Source: a virus
Strand: one strand, 5' to 3'
Length of the DNA: 47,585 nt
IMG/VR virus record: IMGVR_UViG_3300036846_000035
Coordinates: 1 to 47,585 of that record
This document shows positions 6,095 to 15,160 of the stretch, piece by piece. Position 1 is the stretch's first letter. Each line of letters starts with the position of its first letter. The position numbers and the translations under genes were made by a program. Under the pieces are notes generated by a model, which was given only the letters and a program-made list of their open reading frames with translations, ran no database searches and was not told where the DNA came from.

Positions 6095-8620
6095 ATGTTT
6101 GCATTTGATACCTCCAGTAAGAAGAAGTACCTTCTATCTGAAAAGGAGAAGGACAGTAACTCTCACCAGTGGTACAAAGACCAAGCTAATAATCTTATCA
6201 AGTATAACTATCGTAACAACATCTACGGAGTACTGGATGATAGCTATACATTAGGAGACAACTCTCCTCTCGATTCCTTCTGGAATAAGAAGACTAACTA
6301 CGACCTCTTCAATGGTATCCTAAACAAGTCAGACTTAAAGTACGTTTACCATCCTCTGGGAGATGCAGTAGGAGAGTTACCTGCTAACATGACTAATAGA
6401 GACATTCTATCACCCAAAATTAAAGCTCTTCTTGGGATAGAGATGTCTCTTCCTTTTTCATGGAAGGTAATAGCTACCAATAGACAAGCTACAACCAGAA
6501 AGGAGCAGAAGGAAACAGAAATGCTGAAGGACTTTGTGGTATCAACCATCATGCAGCCTATACAGCAGCAGGTACAGCAGGAACAACAAGAGCAAACTAA
6601 GGGTAGACAACTTACCCCTGCAGAACAACAGCAGTTACAGGAGCAAATGCAGCAGGAGATACAGCAAAAGACTCCTGATGAAGTCAATAGGTATATGACT
6701 AGGGAGCATCAAGACCCTGCTGAGGTACTAGCTAGACAGATACTTGAATACCTAACACAAGAAGAACGTATTCCCGAAAAGTTTAATGATGCTTTTAAAC
6801 ATCTACACCTATCCGGTACAGAAGTATTACGTCCTGTCATTATCAATAACAATCCTGTACTACAGGTTGTAAACTCACTCTACTTTGACCATGACAATAG
6901 TCCTGAAGTTAAGTATGTTGAAGATGGTGCATGGGCTGTAGCCGAGCTTCGCTACACTCCTAACCAAGTACTAACTGAATTGGGAACTGAACTCACAGAA
7001 GATGAGATAGAGCGTGTCTACGCTTATGAGAGGGAAGCCTTCTCTTCCATGAATGGTGGGTTCAACTTTCTTAGAACTGGTATCAATGATGACTTTAAGA
7101 TAAGTGTATTCCATTGTACATGGAAAGCACCCATGAAGATAGGCTTTCTATCTTATATTAATACTGCTAATCAGCTTAGTGAGAAGATAGTATCAGAAGA
7201 CTATAAGCTAAACAACAAGGCAGGGGATCTCAGGATAGAATGGGTATGGATACCACAGGCTTATGAAGTCTATAAGATGCTTGATGATATTTATGTGTAC
7301 CCACGACAATGCCCTGGTCAGGATAAAGACTTAAACAACCTATGGAAATCTAAACTACCTTACTATGGAGCAAGCTGCGATAATGTTAACTCACCTATTA
7401 CTGCTCTTATTGAACGTGGAAAGTCCTATCAGTATTACTATGATATTATCCTTTATAGAGTTGAGCTTCTTATGGCTTCTGATAAGGGGAAGATTATAGC
7501 AATGAACATACATACCATTCCTGAAACGAAAGGTATCAACCTACAAAAGATGATTTACTACATGGAGGCTAATAAGCTACTCCTTGTCGATCCAAAACAG
7601 GAAGGTAATAAGCCAGGAACAGCAGGAGCTGTAGGGGGAGAGATAGGTAACCTCGTAAAGGAGATAGACATGTCTCTAGTCTCACAGATAGATGCTTATA
7701 TTAAGATAGCAGACTACATTGAAGAAAAATGTGGTGCAGCTATGGGTATCAATAAGGCAATGGAAGGAGCCATCGGTCCAACAGAGGCAGTTACAAATAG
7801 TAAGCAAAATCTGATTCAGTCCAACTATATCATAAGACCATACATAGAGCTACATAACCAGGTTAAAAGGAATGTCCTACAAGCTATGATAGAGACAGCT
7901 AAGGTAGCATGGTCTACTAATCCTCCTGATAAGCTATTCTATGTTCTAGATGATATGTCTGTACAGATGCTACAGATAGACCAGCATCTTTTAGATGCAT
8001 CATCTTATGGTGTCTTTGTATCCAACTCAGCTAAGAGTGAAGAAGTAAGGCAAGCAATGATACAATTAGCGCAGACTGCTATGCAGAACCAAAAGGCAGA
8101 CCTAGTAGACATAGCCATCATCTTTGAGTCCAATTCTGTACAGGAAGCACTTGAACAGTTAAAGATAGCAAGAGAACAAGCAGACCAGAGAGAACAAGCT
8201 ATGGAACAACAGAAGCTTGATTTCCAGAAACAACAAGAGGCTCTTGAAGATGAGAGGATTGCTAAGAAGTATGCACATGAAAAAGAGATGCTCATACTCA
8301 AGGAAACAGAAGAGAGGAAGACAGAGCTTCAGAAACAGGTTATTATGTCTATGGGATTCAACCAGGATAAGAATATGGATAAGGATGCACAGCTTGATAT
8401 CATGGAAGTATATAGGAATGGAGTAGATGCTAACATAAAGCTACAGAAGCAGGCTCTAGAGCAACAGAATCAGAACCTGCAGGAGAGATCACAAGGTCTT
8501 GAGGAACAAAAGTTCCAACAACAACAGAAGATGGACTCCCATCAACAGAACATAGATAAGCAGAAGGTAGCCATAGATAAGCAAAAGGCTACTTCCAGAC
8601 CTACCTCTAAGGCTAAGTAA
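6095..8620 (+). CDS. Portal protein
   Basis: The 841-aa product is placed and built as a crAss-like portal, the dodecameric ring at the capsid vertex through which DNA enters and to which the tail attaches. It has an N-terminal domain, a Gln-rich insertion at about residues 153-192 (QQVQQEQQEQ and similar), a central alpha/beta body with WVWIPQAYEVY near 380, a stem region around 500-600 (NLVKEIDMSLVSQIDAYIKIADYIEEK), and a long Gln/Lys/Glu-rich coiled coil from about 680 to the end that may form the barrel or contact the internal cargo. It follows terminase and the 76-aa gene with six-base spacing. Confidence 0.88.
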   Translation: MFAFDTSSKKKYLLSEKEKDSNSHQWYKDQANNLIKYNYRNNIYGVLDDSYTLGDNSPLDSFWNKKTNYDLFNGILNKSDLKYVYHPLGDAVGELPANMTNRDILSPKIKALLGIEMSLPFSWKVIATNRQATTRKEQKETEMLKDFVVSTIMQPIQQQVQQEQQEQTKGRQLTPAEQQQLQEQMQQEIQQKTPDEVNRYMTREHQDPAEVLARQILEYLTQEERIPEKFNDAFKHLHLSGTEVLRPVIINNNPVLQVVNSLYFDHDNSPEVKYVEDGAWAVAELRYTPNQVLTELGTELTEDEIERVYAYEREAFSSMNGGFNFLRTGINDDFKISVFHCTWKAPMKIGFLSYINTANQLSEKIVSEDYKLNNKAGDLRIEWVWIPQAYEVYKMLDDIYVYPRQCPGQDKDLNNLWKSKLPYYGASCDNVNSPITALIERGKSYQYYYDIILYRVELLMASDKGKIIAMNIHTIPETKGINLQKMIYYMEANKLLLVDPKQEGNKPGTAGAVGGEIGNLVKEIDMSLVSQIDAYIKIADYIEEKCGAAMGINKAMEGAIGPTEAVTNSKQNLIQSNYIIRPYIELHNQVKRNVLQAMIETAKVAWSTNPPDKLFYVLDDMSVQMLQIDQHLLDASSYGVFVSNSAKSEEVRQAMIQLAQTAMQNQKADLVDIAIIFESNSVQEALEQLKIAREQADQREQAMEQQKLDFQKQQEALEDERIAKKYAHEKEMLILKETEERKTELQKQVIMSMGFNQDKNMDKDAQLDIMEVYRNGVDANIKLQKQALEQQNQNLQERSQGLEEQKFQQQQKMDSHQQNIDKQKVAIDKQKATSRPTSKAK

Positions 8621-8634
8621 GCCTATTAGCAACT

Positions 8635-8673
8635 GTTCAATTTAAAATGAACTTTGTTCATTTTAAATTGAAC
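8635..8673. repeat. Perfect 18-bp inverted repeat between portal and scaffold genes
   Basis: Bases 8635-8652 and 8656-8673 are exact reverse complements, separated by only TTT. The arms are A+T-rich (GTTCAATTTAAAATGAAC). As RNA it would form an 18-bp hairpin with a 3-base loop; as DNA it is a large dyad that could bind a dimeric protein. There is no T-run after it, so intrinsic termination is unlikely. It lies just ahead of a promoter-like motif and the scaffold and capsid genes, so it may set their expression level relative to portal. Confidence 0.85.
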
Positions 8674-8698
8674 TCCTAATCAGTAACACTTAAATTTG
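8667..8698 (+). promoter_or_regulatory. Candidate Bacteroidetes-type promoter for scaffold/capsid genes
   Basis: TAAATTTG at 8691-8698 matches the -7 consensus TAnnTTTG exactly. ATTG at 8667-8670, one mismatch from TTTG, lies 20 bases upstream, which is the usual spacing. The ATG follows at 8709, leaving a very short leader. It partly overlaps the right arm of the inverted repeat, which could act as an operator. Function inferred. Confidence 0.45.
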
Positions 8699-8708
8699 TA
8701 TAGAGATT

Positions 8709-10034
8709 ATGGCAAAGCAACAAGCAGAGGATACACTCGCAGATTTCACATTTGATGATGGCGATGCGGTATTCAGTAATTTCAAGGGTGATATAGACAC
8801 CCCACCAATAGCTACCCCACAAACAAAGAAGAATGGTAGCCCACTACCGGAGTTTGAAGATGATGATACTACGCCCCCAGTCAAGATTGACAAGAAGGTT
8901 GATAAACCTGAACCAGTTCCTGCAAAAGAGTTGAAAAAGACTCAGGTAAAGTCAGTAGTAGTGGATGATGAAGGAGAGGAAGTACCAGATGAAGCATTTG
9001 ACTTTGATGCTGGTGGAGGAGTAGAACCTCCTAAGCCCCCTAAACCAAAGGAAGCTCCAAAACCCAAGCCAAAACCTAAGAAGGAAGAGGAAGAAGAGGA
9101 TGATGAGGAGCCAAACAAAGAAGAAGAGGACGATGGAGTAGATGAAGAGAGTGCTATTGACAAAGACCCAAAGTATTTCACTAATATGGCTCTCGATCTT
9201 AAGGATAGAGGCACATTTAGGGAGATTACTGTTGATGAGAACGCAGAATTGTCGGAAGATGAGTTCTTTGACCTACAAGAGAAGGAGTTTGAAGTAAGAA
9301 TGGATGAAGCCTTCGAGCAATTTGCAGAGGAGATGGATGCTGATGGAAAAGACTTTCTAAAAGCTAAGAGAAAGGGGATGAATACGAGAGATTTCTTAAC
9401 CCACTACTTAGCACCCACGTTTGACATACCACAATTTGATCCCAACAACAAGAATCATATAACTAAGACTATAAATCACTACTTAGTGAACGTAGAAGGG
9501 CTTGAAGGAGAGGAGTTAGATGATAGAAGAGAGTGGTTGAAGAACAGTGGTAAGGAGGCAACACATGCTCAGAACTTTTACAACAAGATTCAGAAGATAG
9601 ATGCCGGTAGAAAGCAAACAATCATGGCTGCTCTTGACCAAAGGGTGAAAGATCAGGAAGAAGCAGTACAAGAGTTCAATGTAGCACTAGCAGAGGTACT
9701 AAATAAGACTGATAGTGTAGGAGTTTTCTCCATAAATAAGGGTGGCAAGAAGGAAATCTATGATGCTATCACTAAACCTACAATAAAAGCTAAGAAGGGA
9801 AGTTACGTTCCAAGGTTAGTAGCAAGAATAAGCAAGATATTAGCAGGAGGAACAGAGAAAGACCTAAAGGATTTGATAGCACTTACAATGATAATTGAAT
9901 CTGACTTCAATCTACCATCTCTAAAGGATGAAGTAGAGACTAAAGTTACAAGAGAAGCTAAAGCGAGGATAGGAAAGAAGCAGCCTAAAGCAGCTACAGG
10001 AGGTAGCAGGAGGGAGCTGGCTGACTTCTTCTAA
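8709..10034 (+). CDS. Putative scaffolding protein (acidic)
   Basis: The 441-aa protein is strongly acidic and low-complexity in its first 155 residues, with Pro/Lys repeats (PPKPPKPKEAPKPKPKPKK) followed by Glu/Asp runs. The C-terminal half is mostly helical and ends in a basic tail (GGSRRELADFF), which in scaffolds often contacts the capsid protein. Placement directly between portal and major capsid protein is the classic place for a scaffold, which guides shell assembly and then leaves. I recognise no catalytic motif for a protease. Inference rests on composition and gene order. Confidence 0.65.
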   Translation: MAKQQAEDTLADFTFDDGDAVFSNFKGDIDTPPIATPQTKKNGSPLPEFEDDDTTPPVKIDKKVDKPEPVPAKELKKTQVKSVVVDDEGEEVPDEAFDFDAGGGVEPPKPPKPKEAPKPKPKPKKEEEEEDDEEPNKEEEDDGVDEESAIDKDPKYFTNMALDLKDRGTFREITVDENAELSEDEFFDLQEKEFEVRMDEAFEQFAEEMDADGKDFLKAKRKGMNTRDFLTHYLAPTFDIPQFDPNNKNHITKTINHYLVNVEGLEGEELDDRREWLKNSGKEATHAQNFYNKIQKIDAGRKQTIMAALDQRVKDQEEAVQEFNVALAEVLNKTDSVGVFSINKGGKKEIYDAITKPTIKAKKGSYVPRLVARISKILAGGTEKDLKDLIALTMIIESDFNLPSLKDEVETKVTREAKARIGKKQPKAATGGSRRELADFF

Positions 10035-10060
10035 CAATATTACATTAAAACCATAATAAA

Positions 10061-11515
10061 ATGCGGCTAAATAGTAAACTGATAACCAAGCAGATGCCTT
10101 GGCACGCTAATATGACAGAGAGAAACCACTTAGGGAAGGCTCTGCTTATTAAGCCTGAAGTGTTTGAGAAAGTGATGACTCAGATGTTCACTTCAGTAAG
10201 ATACGCTGATAACCCCCTATCTACAGCACTTGCAGGCAAGGCTGAAAGGACTATTGGCAGCACAGAATGGGAATGGGAACTCAAGGGTGCTAATACAAGA
10301 CCCCTCGTTATCTACGAGAATGTAGAGTCCTCAGCAAACACTACCCCAGGAAAGTTCAAACAACCTTTTAAGATGAAGCTGGATGAAAACTGGTACTTAC
10401 CAGGTGATGTAATCCATCCAGGAACATCAAACAAGAAGTATCAGGTAAGGATACAGTCAAAAGGCATACCTCATGACGTAGCTTGGTTATATGAGGTACG
10501 TGGTATGACAGATGATGCACAGTGGTTCCTCGACCCTAAGTACCTGAATGCAGGACAACAATGGGCAAAACTCTTTTCACAGTACGAAGAAGGTGCAGAA
10601 CAATCCGGTTCTACTCAATACGCATTACCTATAGCTCTTACAAGCCGTATGGGAAGGTACAGAAAAATGTACAGCGTTACTGGAGATGCCGCACAGGAAG
10701 TTCTCGCTATTGCAATACAAGGAAGTGATGGTAAGATGTACACTTCTTGGGTAAAGTATGCAGAAGTGGAGTACTGGGAACAATGGTACAGAGAGCTTGA
10801 AAGAGGCTACTGGTATTCACGCTCTACAGATACAGTTCTGGGAGCTACAGGAAGACCTATCTATAGTGGACCAGGAGTACAGGAGCTATTGGAAGATAGC
10901 ATCCAACACCCTTATACTGTTCTCACTACAAAGCTTATTGAAGAGTTCCTTATGGACATCTTCTACAGCCGTGTTAAACCAGGGAAGGCAAGAAGGATTG
11001 AAGCTTACACTGGAGAGTATGGCATGATACAATTCCACAGAGCAATACAGGATTGGGCTGAAAGAAGGAGAGGGTTTATCTCTGTTGTTGATACCAATTT
11101 TATTGGTAAGGACAGCAGTGAGTACAATGAAAATGCCCTTGTAGCCGGCTACCAGTACACCAGATACCGTATGGCTAATGGTGCAGAATTAAAACTGGTA
11201 CATCAGCCTCTCTATGATGATAGAGAAATCAACTTTGAAATTGACCCCGTTACAGGATATCCTATGGAAAGCCAGAGGATCACCTTCCTCGACTTCTCAA
11301 ACCAGGATGGAGCAAACAGCAACATTATGTTGATGAACAGAACTAACTCATTCAAGTTAGCTTATGTAGTAGGTTTACAGTCACCTTATGGACCTGTAAA
11401 CAAAGGCTTCAGTGCACACTCTGGAGACTACTATGAAATGCATGTTCAAAAACAGTGTGGTGTTACTATCAACGACATCAGCCGTTGTGGTGAGCTTATC
11501 CTAGCTCGTTCATAA
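10061..11515 (+). CDS. Major capsid protein
   Basis: The 484-aa protein fits the HK97-fold capsid protein of crAss-like phages in length and in sequence features that I recognise: YALPIALTSRMGRYRKMYSVTGDAA near residues 187-211, YWYSRSTDTVLGATGRPIYSGPGVQELLEDS around 247-277, and a C-terminal region with YQYTRYRMANGAELKLVHQPLYDDRE. It forms the icosahedral shell. It follows the scaffold gene by 26 bases. No sign of cleavage or a protease gene is visible next door. Confidence 0.88.
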   Translation: MRLNSKLITKQMPWHANMTERNHLGKALLIKPEVFEKVMTQMFTSVRYADNPLSTALAGKAERTIGSTEWEWELKGANTRPLVIYENVESSANTTPGKFKQPFKMKLDENWYLPGDVIHPGTSNKKYQVRIQSKGIPHDVAWLYEVRGMTDDAQWFLDPKYLNAGQQWAKLFSQYEEGAEQSGSTQYALPIALTSRMGRYRKMYSVTGDAAQEVLAIAIQGSDGKMYTSWVKYAEVEYWEQWYRELERGYWYSRSTDTVLGATGRPIYSGPGVQELLEDSIQHPYTVLTTKLIEEFLMDIFYSRVKPGKARRIEAYTGEYGMIQFHRAIQDWAERRRGFISVVDTNFIGKDSSEYNENALVAGYQYTRYRMANGAELKLVHQPLYDDREINFEIDPVTGYPMESQRITFLDFSNQDGANSNIMLMNRTNSFKLAYVVGLQSPYGPVNKGFSAHSGDYYEMHVQKQCGVTINDISRCGELILARS

Positions 11516-11536
11516 GAGAAACAAATAACAGACTAT

Positions 11537-12340
11537 ATGACTTTAGTAAGAGTTAAGCCACTGGACAGAGAAAGGTGGCATAAGAAAAAAGGTAAAGAGT
11601 CCTTCACACAGCCTACAATAGTAGAGGCTCTAGTAAGTAAGGACACACAGCAATATGATACCGGCTTAACAGAGGAAGAAGCTATCATCTATGGTAAGAA
11701 GTTAGGGGGTGTTAACCTATCTCCTATATTCGTAGGAGAAGCACACCCATTCTACTCACAGAAGCAGGCATGGGTATCTCTTGAGAATAAGATGATGGTC
11801 TTTGATACGGAGAAGCCTCTGGATTTTGTAAAGGTTAAGCTGCTCAAATCAGCATCAGCTCCACAGGTTGCTAACAGCATGAGGGAGTATGATGAGGGTA
11901 AATTTCCTGAAGCAACTCACGTCATTTATGATGAGAGTGAAGAGATGGAAGTACAAGCAGCTAAGACAGAGCTTGAGATGGCAGCATATGTAAAGGTATC
12001 AGCCATGACTCAAGCAGATAAGGAGCTTATGGTACATGTAATGACAGGCAAGCCGGTGACCGCCAACTCTACAAACTTCATTAACGCTAAGATAGGCGAG
12101 CTTATCAAGGAAGATGTGAAGAAGTTTCTGAATACTCTAAAGACACCAAAGGAAGAAGTGGTGAATAGGGTACTTCTTTTAAGACTCCTTGAGAAGAACA
12201 TTCTGAATAAGGAAAGAGGAGCTATCTATTATATGGGCGATATGATAGCTTTTGACTTCGAGGATGGAGTTAAGTGGCTAAGAGACCCCGAAAACAGTCA
12301 GGTAAAAGCCTCCTTAGCAGCCCAGTTAAACAATAAGTAA
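11537..12340 (+). CDS. Head-module structural protein, function unknown
   Basis: The 267-aa protein lies between the major capsid protein and the adaptor, where crAss-like phages carry conserved virion proteins. The N-terminal 100 residues look beta-rich with FDTEKPLDFVKVKLLKSA; the C-terminal half (150-260) is helical, with a segment AKIGELIKEDVKKFLN and a final LAAQLNNK tail. It may be a capsid accessory or a completion protein; nothing in the sequence decides. The stop shares a base with the next start (TAATG). Confidence 0.6.
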   Translation: MTLVRVKPLDRERWHKKKGKESFTQPTIVEALVSKDTQQYDTGLTEEEAIIYGKKLGGVNLSPIFVGEAHPFYSQKQAWVSLENKMMVFDTEKPLDFVKVKLLKSASAPQVANSMREYDEGKFPEATHVIYDESEEMEVQAAKTELEMAAYVKVSAMTQADKELMVHVMTGKPVTANSTNFINAKIGELIKEDVKKFLNTLKTPKEEVVNRVLLLRLLEKNILNKERGAIYYMGDMIAFDFEDGVKWLRDPENSQVKASLAAQLNNK

Positions 12341-13059
12341 TGACTGTACAATCAATGCACTATGACTTTAAGCAGAAGTTAAACAAGGTTGATAGTCAGA
12401 GAATCCGCAATCTTGAGGTGCCTGAGATTGACTGGAAGTTAAATGAGGCACAAGAGATCTTTGTAAAGGTAATCGCTCAACCACGTATAGCTACCTCTAT
12501 TTCTTTTGAGTTTAATCAAAGGATAATAGATGATATTAGTATCATAGTTATAGACCAGAAGAGAGGACAGGGTTCAGTACCTACTGTATATGATGGAGAT
12601 AAGTACTTTGCTACTACACCTAAAGACTACTGGTACTATGTAGGCTCAGACCTATATGTTACTAAGGGAACTTGTACTGGTAAACTCACAACAAGAGAGA
12701 CTAAGCATGGAGATAGGGTAGGAAACTCCCCTTTTGATAAGTCGTCTTTCTTTTGGAGAGAGGCTAATATAAGGAGGATAGTAGGTGGTTATATCATAGA
12801 GACAGAAGGAGACTTTGTACCTAATGAACTATGCTATAACTATCTAAGGCAGCCAAGGTATATCTACAATGCTGATGCGTGGGATGTGAATGGATACATA
12901 ATGGATGGCATTACCTATACTGGTACTCAGGACTGTGAGTTACCGTCTAATCTACATCGAGAGATTGTAGACTTGGCAGTAGCAATAACAGCAGGGGATC
13001 TATCTTTACCTGATTACCAAATGAAGGATAGAAAGCTATCTTTGACAGATAAGTATTAA
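12340..13059 (+). CDS. Putative head-tail adaptor protein
   Basis: The 239-aa protein begins MHYDFKQKLNKVDSQRIRN and continues VPEIDWKLNEAQEIFVK at residues 28-44, then ends with LPSNLHREIVDLAVAITAGDLS near 208-229. This 'N-terminal helices with N-E-A-Q, C-terminal L-H-R-E-I-V-D-L-A-V' layout is familiar from adaptor-like proteins of Bacteroidetes phages that bridge the portal to the tail. The middle is beta-rich. It is coupled to the gene before it by TAATG. Confidence 0.6.
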   Translation: MTVQSMHYDFKQKLNKVDSQRIRNLEVPEIDWKLNEAQEIFVKVIAQPRIATSISFEFNQRIIDDISIIVIDQKRGQGSVPTVYDGDKYFATTPKDYWYYVGSDLYVTKGTCTGKLTTRETKHGDRVGNSPFDKSSFFWREANIRRIVGGYIIETEGDFVPNELCYNYLRQPRYIYNADAWDVNGYIMDGITYTGTQDCELPSNLHREIVDLAVAITAGDLSLPDYQMKDRKLSLTDKY

Positions 13060-13082
13060 TAAATTAATAAAATAAGTGTAAT

Positions 13083-14567
13083 ATGCAACATACCAATCCG
13101 GTGTTTCAGGTACTTGTTACATCAACTCCAGGAGGGAACCCAGCAACTGGACAACTTGTACTTGCTAAGGGTCTCAAACCTGACTCTTTGAAGGGTGGTC
13201 AGATAGGTTTCTTTAATGCACATACAGGGTTGTCAATAGACAGTACCAGTGCTGCTGAAACCATAGGTGATTACTATGTTATGGTAGGTGTTAACAAGGG
13301 TAGTGCTAACAATGCCTCTGATGATTACCAGATGAGTTCTGGCTATTACATACAGCCAAGGCATACAACAGCACTTACTCTGAAAGGCTATATGCCTGAG
13401 ACTCCTAAGATAGTAGAGGTAACCAACTTTACAGTGAACTGTGACTACGACTACTGTCTCAAGATAGAAGTACGTAATCAACAGAGTTACCTTGTCAATG
13501 GTTATAACGGGCTTATCAATACGTACTGTTATCATTCAGGATGCTGCATTACACCATCAGATTGCAGTGTATGTCCACAGCCAGGGAATCCTGCAGAGGT
13601 AGCAGCAGGTATTGCAAATCTTATTAATGCAGACCCCGATCATATCGTAACAGCACAGGCTTTTACAGTAGGTATGGCAGGTACATTTGGAGCAGCTACT
13701 ACAGCCGGTACTATTGTAGTTACAGTAGGTACCAATGTATATTCAATACCAGTAGCAGCCGGTGATACTAATGCTACAGTAGCAGCAAAGGTTGCAGCAG
13801 GTATCACAGGAACAACAAACTCACCATACACCGCAGCTACTACATCTACCGCAGGACAGGTTGCCGCATATGCTGAAGCTACCAGTGGTACTCCTTCTGG
13901 AACTATGGCACTAACAAGTGCAGGAGGTACAGGAGTTACACTTACTGGAGTACAGGCTAATGCCAAGTTGAACTATACAGATCCTACCACTGTTCCTTAT
14001 GGGGCAGGAGGTGGTATCAGAATTACCGCTAATCTTACCAATGCACCATCATTCAATAACAACATTCCTAACAAGTACTTCAAGGGAGGTACGGATTTCA
14101 TAGTATCATTTGCAGGGGGACTAGGTCTATGTAATGGTACTGTTACTATCGTGCAGAATGCTGTATTTCCTGATGGTAAAGCAGTGGATGTTAAGTACCT
14201 TGAGTATGTAGCCGGTGGATGGAATGGTAATCCTGGTGTTTATAAGACACTGAACTTAACAGGGCTACCGAAGGAAGATTTCGTATATTATTCAGTGGCA
14301 GGAGCTACCTATAATATGCTTGTCATTAACAACAATATTGAGTCTGTGTCAGGTAATATGACTACTTATCTCAATCCGGTAGCTACGTATATAGCAATAC
14401 CCTGTGCAGAGTCAGGAACACTTACTGGTATAGCAGCAGTGCTTGATAATATCTATAAGGGTAAGTTTGAACTTACCTCAGATGCAGCTGCACTACCTGG
14501 TAGTTGTGTTAATCCTCTTACATCTGCTATGGTGATAGGAGCGAAAGGTATAGAGTTTGTGGCTTAA
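13083..14567 (+). CDS. Virion surface protein with inserted tail-sheath-like beta domain
   Basis: The 494-aa protein has a beta-rich N-terminal half with a Cys cluster at about residues 120-165 (CDYDYC, CYHSGCC, CSVC). Residues 188-298 read as an inserted Ala/Thr/Gly-rich domain (GTIVVTVGTNVYSIPVAAGD, then AATVAAKVAAGI) resembling the add-on domains of phage sheath and decoration proteins. The C-terminal 190 residues return to a beta-rich style. It is last in the head block and is followed directly by the strong terminator at 14592-14616. In crAss-like virions a head auxiliary or fibre protein would fit; I cannot decide. Confidence 0.5.
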   Translation: MQHTNPVFQVLVTSTPGGNPATGQLVLAKGLKPDSLKGGQIGFFNAHTGLSIDSTSAAETIGDYYVMVGVNKGSANNASDDYQMSSGYYIQPRHTTALTLKGYMPETPKIVEVTNFTVNCDYDYCLKIEVRNQQSYLVNGYNGLINTYCYHSGCCITPSDCSVCPQPGNPAEVAAGIANLINADPDHIVTAQAFTVGMAGTFGAATTAGTIVVTVGTNVYSIPVAAGDTNATVAAKVAAGITGTTNSPYTAATTSTAGQVAAYAEATSGTPSGTMALTSAGGTGVTLTGVQANAKLNYTDPTTVPYGAGGGIRITANLTNAPSFNNNIPNKYFKGGTDFIVSFAGGLGLCNGTVTIVQNAVFPDGKAVDVKYLEYVAGGWNGNPGVYKTLNLTGLPKEDFVYYSVAGATYNMLVINNNIESVSGNMTTYLNPVATYIAIPCAESGTLTGIAAVLDNIYKGKFELTSDAAALPGSCVNPLTSAMVIGAKGIEFVA

Positions 14568-14591
14568 TTCTATAGTCTTTGTTTAATCTCG

Positions 14592-14616
14592 AAGAGGGGG
14601 GTAATACCCCCTTTTT
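14592..14616 (+). terminator. Intrinsic terminator after the head gene block
   Basis: Stem GGGGGT (14597-14602) pairs with ACCCCC (14606-14611) around the loop AAT. The stem extends by G-T and A-T pairs into the flanking A-rich/T-run (AAGA ... CTTTTT), giving a G+C stem directly followed by five T. This is a textbook rho-independent terminator and separates the abundant head genes from the appendage genes. It also decides the start of the next gene, since a TTG start at 14579 would place coding sequence through it. Confidence 0.85.
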
Positions 14617-14629
14617 AGTATCTACTAAT

Positions 14630-15160
14630 ATGAACTTACAATATCTACCAAGTGAGAACTACCTATCAGCTACAGATGATGTTATCACTGAGTATGCTGC
14701 GGATACTACACTATATCCATCGGTAGAGATGACTACTACACTTGATTGTGGTACGCCATGTGTAATAAGCTATGCTTCTAGTGTCATTACTGACCCTACT
14801 AATAGCTTCTACCTTGATATACCAAACAATCAATTTGTAGTACCACCTGGGATGTTTGCTCTTACTGCATTCATAGATGGTGTCTATAGAGTAGATATTA
14901 AATTCATTCAACCTAATGGATTTACACGTATTTATAACTGTATATTCATAGACATGACCTTTAAATGTCAGTTAGCTAATCTCTTATCAGGTTTACAAGA
15001 TGGAGATATAGCTTCTGAAACAGCACATCTTCTACACTATAGCTTGGTAAACGGTAGTAATTGTGGGTGTGCATGTGATGATATGTGTGAGAATTTTATA
15101 GCTTTGGAAACAATATTAGTTAACCAACCTGCTAAAGCTACAGATTGTGGGTGCAGCTAG
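14630..15160 (+). CDS. Cys-tailed virion appendage protein
   Basis: The frame is open from an alternative TTG at 14579, but that start lies upstream of the terminator hairpin, so I choose the ATG at 14630 (MNLQYLPSENYL), giving 176 aa. The body is beta-rich. The C-terminus is full of Cys: C-G-C-A-C-D-D-M-C at about residues 144-152, and C-G-C-S at the very end. Such clusters may bind metal or form disulfides after lysis. The end overlaps the next gene by 14 bases. No family recognised. Confidence 0.6.
   Translation: MNLQYLPSENYLSATDDVITEYAADTTLYPSVEMTTTLDCGTPCVISYASSVITDPTNSFYLDIPNNQFVVPPGMFALTAFIDGVYRVDIKFIQPNGFTRIYNCIFIDMTFKCQLANLLSGLQDGDIASETAHLLHYSLVNGSNCGCACDDMCENFIALETILVNQPAKATDCGCS

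Noticed and set aside
297-8660. AACTTTGTTCA shared by 297-307 and 8650-8660
   Set aside because: An 11-base match between two sites in 47 kb is well within chance expectation.
14579-14630. TTG start at 14579 for the gene ending at 15160
   Set aside because: It would place coding sequence through a perfect intrinsic terminator; the ATG at 14630 fits better.
15145-15160. Programmed frameshift joining the genes at 14630 and 15147
   Set aside because: The frames overlap by 14 bases, but no slippery heptamer or downstream pseudoknot is visible; a GTG start explains it.
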